64,000 bases of DNA from Siderastrea siderea (taxonomy: Eukaryota; Cnidaria; Anthozoa; Scleractinia; Rhizangiidae): contig OZ034966.1 of NCBI GenBank assembly GCA_964030785.1, positions 7,297,152-7,361,151 on the forward strand, in the 5' to 3' direction. The position numbers and the translations under genes were made by a program. Positions 54,361 to 64,000 of this stretch are shown piece after piece. The first letter of the stretch is position 1, and the number at the start of each line of letters is the position of its first letter. Below the pieces are notes generated by a model. The model was not told the origin of the DNA. It did not search any database and worked only from the letters and a program-made list of their open reading frames with translations.

Positions 54361-55650
54361 ATGGGCTACATAAACAGCACGATCGATGAAACTGGGAGTG
54401 GTACAGGTGCAAGTGGGCCGCCAGGGCCACCAGGGCCACAAGGCCCCCCTGGGCCAAAAGCCGAAACAGGCCCGCAGGGGCCACCAGGATCCCAAAGCCC
54501 AACTGGACCCCATGGTGCCCATGGCCCAATAGGCCCCCAAGGACCTCCAGGTGCGGAAGGACCGGCTGGCGACCACGGACAGACCGGCCCAAAAGGGGAT
54601 AGAGGAGAAAAAGGCGATAAGGGTGATAAGGGTGAAAAAGAAGAAAAAGGCGATAAGGGTGATGAGGGTGAAAAAGGAGACAAAGGCGATCCAGGACCCC
54701 GAGGCTTGGAAAGCCCACGTCGCTCACAAGGTCTTAGAGGGCCTCTAGGCTTGCAAGGGCCGCAAGGCCCCACCGGCACAGGTGGAGATCCTACCTTACT
54801 AGCGACAAAGTTGGACAAAAACGCTGACACCAATATGCAAGGTAAGTACGAGATTTTGGGGTTGAAAAACAACCCGTGTCCTGTTCAAGGGGATCTGGAC
54901 AAAGCTATAAGCTATGCAAACCAGAGAGAAATCTTTCTGTCAAAAAAAGAAGGTGGAAAAATGGAAAATGCGATATATATGAATAACAATACCATCTACA
55001 ACGTCAAAGACCCTGAACCCAGATGGGCAGATCAGGCGACAAACAAAACATATGTCGACACTCAACTAGCTACCAAGTTGGACAAAGCAGCTGACATTGA
55101 CATGAAAAACCACTCTATTACCAATCTTGATCTTCCATCAAATCTGAGAGACGCCACGTGTGTTGAGTTTGTCAACGACAGAATTACTGTCGAAGCAAAA
55201 AAATATGTCAAGGTTGATGCAAGCAATAGTATGACTGCTAATTTGGACTTGAATGATAAAGAAATAATTATCTTGAAAACCGATGACAAAAACATAAAAT
55301 GTGCAGCTAATGTCGGCTATGTCAGGAATAAGGTGAACACCGCTAAAGGGGATGTAACTGTAGGGCTAAAAAGTTACATCGACACAAAAATCAAGGAGTC
55401 CCACATCACCAGCTCAACCAATAAACAAGAAGTTTTCAGGTATCTCATGGAAAATGCCGGCGAGTCATCCAGGGAAAACAACATAAGAGTCACTGGCATA
55501 GTTGGCTTCTCAGGTTCCCCCCACACCGTAAACAAAAAAGCATATAGCTTCACAGCGGGGAAAAACGCTCAAAATAATTACTCTTCTCGAATTGGATTCA
55601 ACATGTTTAAACTTCCAGAAGGCGAGTACACTTTGGCCATTGAATTTTCC
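54361..55650 (+). pseudogene. Collagen/tail-fibre-like protein, Polinton copy 2, 3' truncated
   Basis: Continuous frame of about 430 residues. A short leader is followed by about 42 Gly-X-Y triplets, some imperfect (residues 20-140), including GDKGDKGEK runs. Then come three tail-fibre-like repeats ([40 protein letters not shown]), then [12 protein letters not shown] and the beginning of the head domain ([17 protein letters not shown]). Near 55650 homology stops and foreign sequence follows; the frame runs on to 55761 by chance. ATG is preceded by GATATACA. It is the best-preserved copy of the collagen and repeat region. Confidence 0.78.
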
Positions 55651-55659
55651 CTCCAAGCA

Positions 55660-56408
55660 CTACTTGCTACTTGGTTTCTCTGCTTCTATTTTGCCAACTT
55701 GACATGCCCATTTCTCGATCACACGGTAGCCAGCCTTTCTAAGTGTTCTTGTTCGTTCTAATGTAGCTTGATACAAATCTTCATGTGTTTTGTCAATGCG
55801 GTCGATTATTGTGTTACGATCATTTGGAAAACACCTTAAACATCCGTGCCGGTAACACCCGTGGTATTGATTGATCGTTTTTGTTTTTGGGTCGTACCCA
55901 TCTACAGGAAATCTTTTAATGTATCTCTCCCCTCCGTGCCCACACATGGCGTGATGGATATGAATTTTCCGTGTTTTACTTTCCTGTTACAACCACTTGA
56001 GTGATTCTTCTGAAGAGGTGCTGAAAGGAAAAAAGGCTCTCTCGTATGCTGTCTGTGGAGCCCTGAGATCTCGTTTGGGCAATCGATAATTGTCCTCCAT
56101 AGCGCGCACGTTTGTGCATGCCGCTGTAAATTACAGACTTGTGTAAAACGAGCTCTACAATGAATACATGAATATTTTTTACCAAGTTTCTCGATATTTT
56201 TGATAAGAAATGCGTGTCCTTCGCAAATCCCGATTTTGAGTATGTTTCGAAAAACACTTGACGGATTACGCCTAAGATACCAGATCATTTCTCCACCGTC
56301 CTCTCGCTCAGGCTCAAAAACTCTGATACCTAACCAATCGGCTAAAACTTTTCCGTGAGTAAGATACCTTTCAACCACATCCAATTCACCAAGTGACGAT
56401 TTTGGCAA
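55660..56408 (-). pseudogene. Polinton DNA polymerase B N-terminal fragment
   Basis: The frame 56408-55902 shows LADWLGIRVFEPE, EGHAFLIKNIEKLGKKYSC and a C2H2-type finger (CIHCRARFTQVCNLQRHAQTC is 21 long; key residues are the C..C...H...C set near 56190-56130). Frame 55947-55660 continues with MCGHGGERYIKRFPVDGYDP and HGCYRHGCLRCFP. These are signatures of the N-terminal/exonuclease part of Polinton polymerases. A frameshift lies near 55930. It abuts the truncated fibre gene in opposite orientation and may come from another Polinton. Confidence 0.75.
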
Positions 56409-56619
56409 GTCGTTTGGAGCGGTTTAGAGTTTGAAAAAACTCTTTGCGAGGTCACGAGCAGCTTGTGTGCTTCGATCTGGTCGGGCTCCTCGGTGAACAG
56501 CTATGCAGCGGCAGCTGACCAATTAGATCGCTCGCGTCTTTGCTTTGCTCGATAATCCCTGAGCAGAAAGAGAGACTGTTTGTAACACTAGAAACTTTGT
56601 CAATTTTGTAATAACGTCT
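56409..56619. other. Junction without a recognised feature
   Basis: Between the polymerase fragment and the Penelope remnant. No gene seen. Confidence 0.3.
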
Positions 56620-57240
56620 ACTCTAATTCTTGTTCCAGCTCATCCTGGCAACCTGTCACCAAGCGTTTCGCCGCCGTCATGCACAGCAGAATCGCCACCA
56701 TCTTACTCCGAATAGGAATTTCGATTTCACTATCTGTATTGATGTTATTAGGATGAAGTCTTATATGGATAGCCCCTTTGACCCTACGTGTGTACCAGTG
56801 AGCGTCACGGTCAATAAACTTAACTTCTTTCCAAATAGATACATCGGGGAGACAGGGACAGCGATGCAAGAAAGGATAAAAGAACACGAGAGAGATATAC
56901 GGCTTGCTCTTACGCAAACACCCGCAGTTTCGGAGCACGCTAACGAAACGGGGCATTTTCCTATAGTGGAATCAAAATTACTGAAGCTTGGATACCTACG
57001 ATCAAAAAGCACAACGGCCGATCAACCACAAAGCGGACCTGTGAGGGAACGACATCTAATAGTCGGAATAATAATAAGGATCGAAATGCACCAATAACAA
57101 GCGAACCAACGCGCTACAAATAGCGACACGTAAACAATCGACCTCATCGCCTGATGAAGACTAGCAGTGTTGCAGTCGAAACGTCGCGATCAACAACTCA
57201 AAGCGATTTCATCCTGAGACAAACGAACAAACGTTTATCT
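56620..57240 (+). mobile_element. Penelope-like element, GIY-YIG fragment
   Basis: RYIGETGTAMQERIKEHERD with SEHANETGHFP is the GIY-YIG endonuclease of Penelope elements, here within the open frame 56630-57097. The 3' tail carries GATGAAGACTAGCAGTGTTG and CGAAACGTCGCGAT, typical of Penelope 3' ends. It is 5'-truncated and of another subfamily than the copy at 28.8-29.7 kb. Confidence 0.8.
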
Positions 57241-57269
57241 TTCCTTGTTGTGGTTATGTTTAATACTTG

Positions 57270-57363
57270 GAAAGTATCTTGTTGTTAACGTTAAGAAATG
57301 TTATTCGCAGGTGTGAAAAGTATCTAGCTGTCAACGTTAAGAAAGGTTATTCGCAGGTGTGAA
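57270..57363 (+). repeat. Two-unit tandem duplication
   Basis: A unit of about 48 bases (AAAGTATCT, GTTAACGTTAAGAAA, TTATTCGCAGGTGTGAA) occurs twice with few changes. Confidence 0.7.
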
Positions 57364-57508
57364 TACACGAGGCTGGACCTTCTTAGATAGTATAAGCGGC
57401 ACAATAGGAGACACCAGTTTTAGAGCTCGAGACAACTTGCTGACTCCGGAAGAGCAAACCAGATTTAACGATTACGTCATAAGACATGTTTTAACGTGTT
57501 TGAGATAA
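57362..57508 (+). pseudogene. Short protein-like fragment, unknown
   Basis: 48-codon open frame with protein-like composition (WTFLDSISGTIGDTSF, LLTPEEQTRFNDYVIRH), ending at TAA. No start, no family recognised. Possibly a piece of another mobile element. Confidence 0.25.
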
Positions 57509-58199
57509 AGCGACAACTTCGCTTTTTACTAATTTCTCCAGATTCTGACGATGTGTTTGTCTTTATCGATAATCATGTTTTTACAGTACCATATTCACAA
57601 CAGTATATATGTTCAGTTGTGGACAAATGCTATGGCTTTGGTAGGCTTTCTTGTAGTGCCCTAAGTCTCAGCCAAATCAACAAGTTCTTCTGAACTCACT
57701 GACAGCAGTCCTGACAGCAAGGAATGCGGTATTATTAACCTGCAATCAGGCCGAATTTTAGCATCGCTCTCATATTCTCTTACGTTGGTCGCTCGCTAGG
57801 TCGTTTCGCCCTTCCCGCCTGAATCTTTCACCGAGCGAAACGAAAATAGAGCCTGATGGTTACGGTACTATGGGTAAAACCGCTGATCGATATTGCGATA
57901 CTGCGAGGGAGCATCAAATCATTGCAAACTAAATTGCAAACAAAAACTTCAGGATCGCTTGTGAAAAAGCTTTTCGAGGTTTCAAGCTTTTTTGCAACAA
58001 ATAACAAGAAAACCTTGAAAACACCATGAGTGAATTGAATGCGTAACAGTCTGGTAGCAAAAAATTATTTGACCGGCAAAGAAAGATAAGATAAGGAAGA
58101 TAAGAGGATTGATGCAGTACGAAAACTCAGGAGAAAATACTTTTACTTATGTGTGGGGGAGTTTGTTTTAAGTAAATTTACTCAAAGTAACCATTTTTG
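57509..58199. other. Intergenic repeats, no gene seen
   Basis: Holds the dispersed repeat end at 57799-57858 (partner 20638-20706). Other frames are short and unsupported. Confidence 0.3.
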
Positions 58200-58495
58200 G
58201 TTCTAACTTACATGTAATTGTAACTCTTTTCAAATGATAGAGAGTTAGAAATAACTAACTTTCTTGGTGCCATTTCAAGTATTGAAATCGAATTTTCACT
58301 TGAATTAAATGTTAAGTTAGAACAAAAAAAAAAAAACTTGTGGGAGGATACGATACCCTTTCCACCTGTAAAAGCAAATGTCAGGAAATTGAACAAAACT
58401 CCTTCTAAAACTGATTTGGCTCGTAATTTGACACCTTTATTGTTATAAGCAAAGTAAAGTTTGACTCGTTGCTTTTCTCCTGACTTTCACAGCTA

Positions 58496-58556
58496 CCATA
58501 ATGTGATGGTATCACAGCTTTACTGGCTGACGCTGCACCTTCGCATGAAGTTTCTG
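58496..58556 (+). pseudogene. Degenerate signal-peptide first exon
   Basis: GCTTTACTGGCTGACGCTGC through GAAGTTTCTG/GTGAGTACTAC matches copy 4, but the start is damaged: ATG is followed by TGA, and about 24 bases of the hydrophobic core are missing. Confidence 0.6.
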
Positions 58557-60754
58557 GTGAGTACTACATGCAAGAACTTTTGAGCACCTTTACAAGAGGT
58601 AAAGGAAAATTCTAACTGAGAACGGTACCTCGTGCGAAGACGATAGAAAATTTTCCTTTACTGGCACAGACATTCCGATTTTCATACGGTGATAAAATGC
58701 AGTGTAAACACAAGGTCGACTATTAAAATAACACCACTATAGATAATAATTGTCACTAAGGCTACTTTCTCCCTACTCAACCGCCCTAAAATCTAACGAT
58801 TACGGTATTTTCAAAGAGGAAATCTCTCGAACACGAGAAAGAAGCCAACTAAAAATTTCTATTAAATCCACTCAGCTTCTTATCTATCTTTTTTCTATGA
58901 ATACAATTTATAACCGAAAGCAACTAAGACTTGTGAAGTTAACGGTTCATAACGGATTTCCGGGCAACAGGTAACCTTCAAAATTAGAGTTGTCAATTAG
59001 CCGTCTTTGGTTAAAATCAACATCTTCGAAAGTAGATACCTTTTTCTCGTGTTTCACTTCAGTGGAAGTTTCGGTTAGTGCCCAAAAAAATTGACGTAGA
59101 AGTATCAGATTTTTAGAGGAGGAATTTGCAGGTTCACCAGAAAGTTAGTTTTTTAGAAACTTGTTTTTGCTTTGAAATTGATCAAGCCTTTTAAAAATCG
59201 TCTCATTGGCTTAAAAAAATCATATCTGGTTACAAGATGAAAGTTTTGTTAACCCATATAGGAAGTGGCTGGAGTCGTGTAATCTACACTAAGAAAAAGC
59301 TCAAATATAATCGACGTTCAAATATAAGTTATTATCGACAGTTAACATAAATAACGTCCTTGATGTCATTTGATTTCCTAACCTCAAAAAAATATCCTCT
59401 TAAGTAAAACTTTCAGATGAGTTAGAACAAAGACAACTTGTGGGAGAACACAATAGCCTTCCCACATGGAGAAAGCAAATCTCAAGGAATTGAGCAAGAA
59501 TCCTTGTAAAATTCGCTTTACCTTTTAGTTTGACACTTTTGTTGTTATAGGCAAAATACAGCCCTGGAAGGTTAAAACAAGTTGTAAGTAGGCCTTAATC
59601 AAGGTTTCACTTATAGCGGGTTTTTAAAATTCCTATACCCTGGCAAAACGCAAAGTAAACAGCAGGGCGAATATTTGAAATAACGCTAGTGGTAAACAAA
59701 TTGTCAGAAATACTTTTTGTCTACTCGAAAGCACTAGAACATTAAGATTACCATCATTTCGAAGAGGAAATTTCTACAACACAAGGAATTGCCTTGCGTT
59801 TTAATTCAGTGAAGGTTTTACATAGTCAAGTTTTTTGATAGCGAAGAAAGCTCTTTGATTAAGTAGCCTGAGAGACGACCATTTTAACGATTGCCTAATT
59901 AATTAATTTTGGAAGTGGACTTTTAATTGGTACCGTAGAGTCCATTATGTTAATAAACTGTTGCGAGATTTATTTTAATTTTTGTCTACCGTAATGTTAC
60001 AAAAATGCTAGATGTTTTGTACACGACCAAGCCTTTTAGTAAATCGTCCCAAACTTTGGCTTCTAATATTGCATTTGATTCCGTTGAAGGAGGTTGCATT
60101 CGGTAAGGCTTTTAACATACCATACCGGTACCCTAAAACGGTTATCAAGCCAATTTAACAAGAGGGCACGTAACTTTTTACTTTATCGAGCAGAAATCAG
60201 TTGATGTTAAAAAGATTTCAACACGTTGGTAAAGCTGAAGAAGAGAGGGATATGGGACGTAAAGAAGAGATAGCAATTTTCTAATTTCAGTGGAATATCA
60301 GCTACTGATAAAGTTTCTTCAAAGCTATGGCTGTGAAAAACTTGACGGAGTTTTTTTTTTGGATAAAATAAAGCCCGTTTGTAAGTTGTCTGTAATGTCC
60401 AAAGCGAGTTTTATTAGCCTTGCCGTGAGTAATCTTGCCCTTCAAATCCTTTGGCTGAGAAAATATCACAGAACAACACCGATTGAATTGTTCAAAGTGA
60501 GAATTTCTTATTACGTGAAACCATTTGCAGTTGTTTCGCTTGAACCAGTATAATTTTAAGTTCTTATGGCTTTTAGGTCAGAACAAAGATAACTTGTGGG
60601 AAAACACGACATCCTTGCCTAAAAGCAAATTCCAAATCAGTGAGCTGACTTTCTTCCGTGGCTGCAAGGTTAGGTAATTTTTAGGCTTCCGTCATCATAA
60701 GTGAAAAACATTTTGGTTCGTTTCACTTTGAATCTGAATTTCAAGACTAGCACA

Positions 60755-60833
60755 ATGTTGATGGTAAACGTTCTACCTTTTGTGATTCTCGCAGTTTTAG
60801 TCGTTGGCGGTGAAGCTTCGAATGATGATTCTG
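60755..60833 (+). CDS. Signal-peptide first exon, inverted array copy
   Basis: ATG 60755, 79 bases to the donor GTGAGTGCTAC. Core VLPFVILAVLVVGGEAS, ending NDDS. The box lies at 60595-60616, about 140 bases upstream. It is nearly identical to the copy at 35327-35405 in both exon and flanks. Confidence 0.65.
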
Positions 60834-61299
60834 GTGAGTGCTACTTGATGTTAAAACATTTTCAGTAATATCTATGAAAAACGTAAAGGAAAATCTGACG
60901 GACAACAGTTTTGGAAAGTTAAAGCACTTCGTATACAGATAGTCAGGATAAACGTTAAGACTTTAAATGGGCCAGAAGGCTTGGTAAAATACAGCATTTC
61001 CAGAATGTCGCTTATTGAAAGTAAAGCAACTGGCTAGAATACTATCGGTAAAATATTTCCATACTCAATAACACAAGAAAATAAAGAGGCTTAAATAAAA
61101 TACTGAACTGTTGAATCACACAATTTCTCATAGCACGAAATTTTTCCGGGTCCCAAAGGTTTTCGATTTATCTATCTGGCAATTAGTTTTCAACTGACTC
61201 TGAAGGAATTTAATATCTTCGAAAGTACGCACTATCTTCTCGTAGTTTATGTCGCTTAAAGTTTCACTGAACTTAAGTACGCCACAAAATGTAGAAGAG

Positions 61300-61356
61300 A
61301 TGATGGTTAACGCTTTGCCTTTCGTGGTTATCCAGATTCCTTTTTTGTTCTGTTCT
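61300..61356 (+). pseudogene. Degenerate signal-peptide exon without donor
   Basis: MMVNALPFVVIQIPFLFC resembles the family start, but the tail and GTGAGT donor are absent. Confidence 0.4.
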
Positions 61357-61596
61357 GTTTTGTATTTCCCGTTTTTTCTCATTCGGCAAGGCTTTTAACC
61401 TAGCTAACACAGAAAGCAATGTCGTGGGAGAATATGATACTTTTCTTACAACAGTTGTCAGGCCAATGTGGCAAGAGAACGGGTTTGTATGGCGGTTTTC
61501 CTTTGTTCTTCTCTACGCAATATTGAGGGCATGTTCAGGGCATTCTAGAGCATTCGGTAAAGCCTTTAACAAACAAGAAAGATTCTTCGGGGAAGG

Positions 61597-61782
61597 GCCG
61601 AGGATTAATTTGAGTGTCTCGGTGGGTAGGGGAGCGGGGTAGCTTTGACGGCTACGGTTAAAAATATAGGTTTTAAAAGTCAACTTTAAGAACTTTGATG
61701 GTTGACGCTTATTGGAAGAAAATTCCTTCAACGATTTAATGTTAAAAACTTTAATGTTTACTCTATGTTTCGAGGGCTATTC
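61597..61782 (+). repeat. Direct repeat with 23106-23290
   Basis: Same ends and order as the partner; noncoding. Confidence 0.65.
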
Positions 61783-62316
61783 TCATTATTTTTTTCTCAG
61801 TGCGTGAGCGGGCAAGATGAACCAAATCCTGCAATCTGATTGGTTCCGGGAGCGGGCGGAATTTTCCGATCTTGACCGCGGTCAACGGAACGGCAATAAC
61901 AAAAAATTTGTAATGGGTTTTTAAAACCTTTAAAATCTTTAAAACGTTCTCCGAAACTTAGAATTCTGAAATTTTTTGTACATTGTCGTTAAGAACTTTC
62001 TTTCCAAAATTTCTTGTTAAAATACCGAAGGTTGTACAATGTAAATCGCCTCTTCCCTTTCGACAAACATTTGAGTAAATCGAGCAGGAGTTAGCTACAT
62101 GTATCGAAATTTGGGAAAATAAAGGGGTTTCTTTTAGTTATATTGCTTCCTGTGATTTCTGAGTTTTAACAGAGTAAAAAAGCGTATTTTGCTGCTCTGG
62201 TGTCACAAACGGCTTCGTTTCATGGTTCATTTTACGCGCGCTTGTAAAACGTTGCTTTCCGAAAACAACAAGACACGTTTAACTTTTGAAAAACAACAAG
62301 AAAAAAATAAAAATAT

Positions 62317-62460
62317 TATTTGCCGGCCTTGGTCGGTCCGTATTGAGAAAAACTGTGCCCTCGGTCTTGAGCACGGCCCTCGGCCTGCGGCCTCGGGCCG
62401 TACTCAAGACCTCTGGCACAGTTTTTCTCAATACGGACCTCCCGGCCGGCAAATAATATA
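62317..62460. mobile_element. Hairpin MITE
   Basis: TATTTGCCGGCC and GTATTGAGAAAAACTGTGCC are mirrored by GGCACAGTTTTTCTCAATAC and GGCCGGCAAATA. The loop is GC-rich with GGCCCTCGGCCTGCGGCC. Noncoding. Confidence 0.75.
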
Positions 62461-62466
62461 TATATA

Positions 62467-62811
62467 TCTTCAAGGAAATATCTTGAATATTTCCGGATAT
62501 CTCTAACATTCTGTGAAAGTGAACTATGAAAAAAACACAACAGCTTTGAAAAGAAGTCACGTGAGTGTCCTCGTGTTATGTGACGCGACACAGCATCTTC
62601 TTTCACTTTTGGCGAATAGGAACTGAAACCTTTTTGCTGACAAAAATCTGCAAAGCGTTTGCATGGTTAATGTCCTTTTTTCCCAATTACAGTGTAAAAA
62701 CGCATTTTTAAATAGCCAAAGCTGTAAAACTAGCGCCTTTTACTGGAGCCTCGACTTGATGTTTAAAGAAAGAGGAAAAGTGATAGTAGACCACGCAAGG
62801 AAAGAAGCCAC
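62467..62811 (+). repeat. Inverted partner of 20722-21063
   Basis: Near-identical to the complement of 20722-21063, including CACGTGAGTGTCCTCGTG and TTTTTTCCCAATTACAG. Confidence 0.6.
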
Positions 62812-62872
62812 TTTGTTTGATGCAGTTTGCTCCCCAGAGAATGTCTAAAACAAAGTTGTATAAGAAAGGAAA

Positions 62873-62942
62873 GTAGTTATATAGTTGGGGGTACGAGCGC
62901 ATTTTTTGCAAAATGAGCTCATACCAACCCAACTATAACTAC
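62873..62942. repeat. Palindrome of the AGTTGGG..TACGAGCGCA family
   Basis: GTAGTTATATAGTTGGG faces CCCAACTATAACTAC over 70 bases. The same half-sites recur at 63194-63215 and 63366-63390, bracketing the tandem arrays. Confidence 0.6.
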
Positions 62943-62977
62943 TTTCCATCTGATGGATCCATTTCATGGTGGGGGCA

Positions 62978-63172
62978 GTCGAGCATAGTTTTTTTTTTGG
63001 ATACTATATGTTTTTTGCCATTGACGGTCGAGCACAGTTTTTTGGATACTATATGTTTTTTGCCATTGACGGTCGAGCACAGTTTTTTGGATACTATATG
63101 TTTTTTGCCATTGACGGTCGAGCACAGTTTTTTGGATACTATATGTTTTTGCCATTGACGGTCGAGCGCAAT
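62978..63172 (+). repeat. 45-bp tandem repeat, just over four units
   Basis: Unit GTCGAGCACAGTTTTTTGGA plus TACTATATGTTTTTTGCCAT plus TGACG. The first and last units have small changes in the T runs. Confidence 0.9.
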
Positions 63173-63232
63173 TTTTCAAAAATCCGCTCTGAACTCCCCA
63201 ACTATAACTACTTTACCATATGTTGGCACAAT

Positions 63233-63370
63233 TTCATGGGAAATCTATTTGGTATTATCTCATGGAAAAATCTATATGGCATTATCTCATGGAAAATCTA
63301 TTTGGTATTATCTCATGGGAAATCTATTTGGTATTATCTCATGGAAAATATATTTGGCATTATCTCATAG
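63233..63370 (+). repeat. 26-28-bp tandem repeat, five units
   Basis: Unit GGAAATCTATTTGGTATTAT followed by CTCAT, with variants AAAAATCTATATGGC and AAAATATATTTGGC. Open frames through it are repeat artefacts. Confidence 0.9.
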
Positions 63371-63563
63371 TTGGGAGTACGAGCGCAGTTTGCCATCGGA
63401 TGAAATGGGACTTTCCCGATGAGTCATCAGATTGTCATGTAATATCAGATGAACTTGTATTTGAAGTAAAGTTTGTCAGTAAAGTTTGTCAGTAAAGTTT
63501 GTAGTGAACAGAAAAGCAGAACTTGTATGGAGGCCAACACAGCTGTGGCGTGACGTCACATCT

Positions 63564-64000
63564 TCAGATTGCATAATGTCCGTAAGAGAAACTGTTGATT
63601 CCATCGTTTGCTATATATCGTTTATCGTCGAAACAGCTGAGTGACACTTTATTGAGCTCGTAACTACCTAGTTGATGGTTAATACTTCTGATTGTCTTCA
63701 TGGTATGATGTATTTGTTTGTTATTAATTAATACATTTTTATAACCTTCATGTTTGATATTGTTCTTTATTATGTTCTTCTTGATTCCCTTGGCTGTTTT
63801 CCCTACTTTCTGGTTGTCTTTTATGTAACTGTACATTTTTGATCGCAAACCGACGAATTCTGTGATTGGCACACCAGCTGCTTCATCTTTGAATTTGCCG
63901 ATTACCTTTTTGTTTGTTTTGTCGAAATACTGACAGTTTTCTGGATAATCACTGTTGTCAAATCTGTCTTTGTCATTCCAAAAGTCACGGTACACATCTT
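63564..64000 (-). CDS. Polinton DNA polymerase B, C-terminal end (runs off right edge)
   Basis: Read from the right edge to TGA 63564. NSDYPENCQYFDKTNKKVIGK and PITEFVGLRSKMYSYIK align with the block after motif C in the polymerase at 3-1553. KKNIIKNNIKHEGYKNVL and the terminal SLSCFDDKRYIANDGINSFSYGH also match. The catalytic motifs would lie beyond 64000. It comes from a divergent third Polinton in the opposite orientation. Confidence 0.88.
   Translation of the reverse strand, partial: DVYRDFWNDKDRFDNSDYPENCQYFDKTNKKVIGKFKDEAAGVPITEFVGLRSKMYSYIKDNQKVGKTAKGIKKNIIKNNIKHEGYKNVLINNKQIHHTMKTIRSINHQLGSYELNKVSLSCFDDKRYIANDGINSFSYGHYAI

Larger units (their letters stand above)
58200..61500 (+). 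repeat. Inverted copy of the signal-peptide exon array
   Basis: Plus-strand counterpart of 29656-38360. The box CTTGTGGGA.AA.ACGATA recurs near 58337, 59442, 60593 and, degenerate, 61420. TAACATAATGGACTCTA appears in complement near 59938. First exons lie at 60755, degenerate at 58496 and 61300. The frame 60290-60553 repeats the block around 35701-35883 and is probably noncoding. Confidence 0.6.

Noticed and set aside
62966..63370. Repetitive 134-codon frame (FGYYMFFAIDGRAQ units)
   Set aside because: Pure consequence of the 45-bp tandem repeat; its unit length is divisible by three so stops are avoided.

Overview
The window looks like nuclear DNA of an invertebrate animal, most likely a cnidarian such as a stony coral. 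The evidence is GT-AG introns, Penelope, L2/CR1-like and L1/Tx1-like retroelements, many TTAA-flanked and hairpin DNA transposons, and Polinton (Maverick/adintovirus-like) genes of a kind common in anthozoan genomes. The species call is inference. Nothing bacterial is present.

Region 1-20.3 kb is one Polinton copy (copy 1), already open at the left edge. In order it holds: protein-primed DNA polymerase B (+), DDE integrase (-), a zinc-ribbon late-transcription-factor-like protein (+), a zinc-ribbon/phospholipase A2 protein (-), an adenain-like protease (-), a pX-like minor protein (-), a jelly-roll-type major capsid protein (-), a basic core-like protein (-), a penton-like minor capsid protein (-), a Pro-rich protein (-), a packaging ATPase (+), a collagen-plus-tail-fibre protein (+), a membrane-segment protein (+), small genes, four 17-bp palindromic iterons, an acidic small protein (+) and two related Cys-rich proteins (-). 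Nearly every ATG has a TATATA-like box 5-25 nt upstream, and some boxes serve two divergent genes. At least five of the larger genes carry single-base frameshifts or a stop, several of them in homopolymers. A 6-kb TTAA-flanked foldback element (13.4-19.4 kb) splits the right end and itself contains a nested 1.77-kb TTAA element.

Region 20.3-28.3 kb holds a host gene on the minus strand: two exons of an ENDOD1-like DNA/RNA non-specific nuclease. Their 5.65-kb intron contains a decayed L2/CR1-like LINE between two ATCT microsatellites, a piggyBac-type MITE and an AAT microsatellite. A Penelope fragment lies at 28.8-29.7 kb.

Regions 29.7-38 kb (-) and 58.2-61.5 kb (+) are inverted copies of an array of short first exons. 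Five intact 79-nt exons encode a similar 26-residue signal peptide, end in the same GTGAGT donor, and have a conserved box about 140 bp upstream. At least two degenerate copies are also present. The gene family is not recognised.

Region 38.4-47.4 kb is bounded by inverted arrays of GGAATTCC-type repeats. It contains a Mutator-like nonautonomous element with a 9-bp target duplication, a hairpin MITE, and candidate micro-exons of two divergent small spliced genes. Region 48.3-55.65 kb is a second, more decayed Polinton module (copy 2), cut on one side by an L1/Tx1-like LINE and on the other by a polymerase B N-terminal fragment. A second Penelope fragment follows. The right end (62.3-64 kb) has hairpin MITEs, two tandem-repeat arrays and the C-terminal end of a third Polinton polymerase B.
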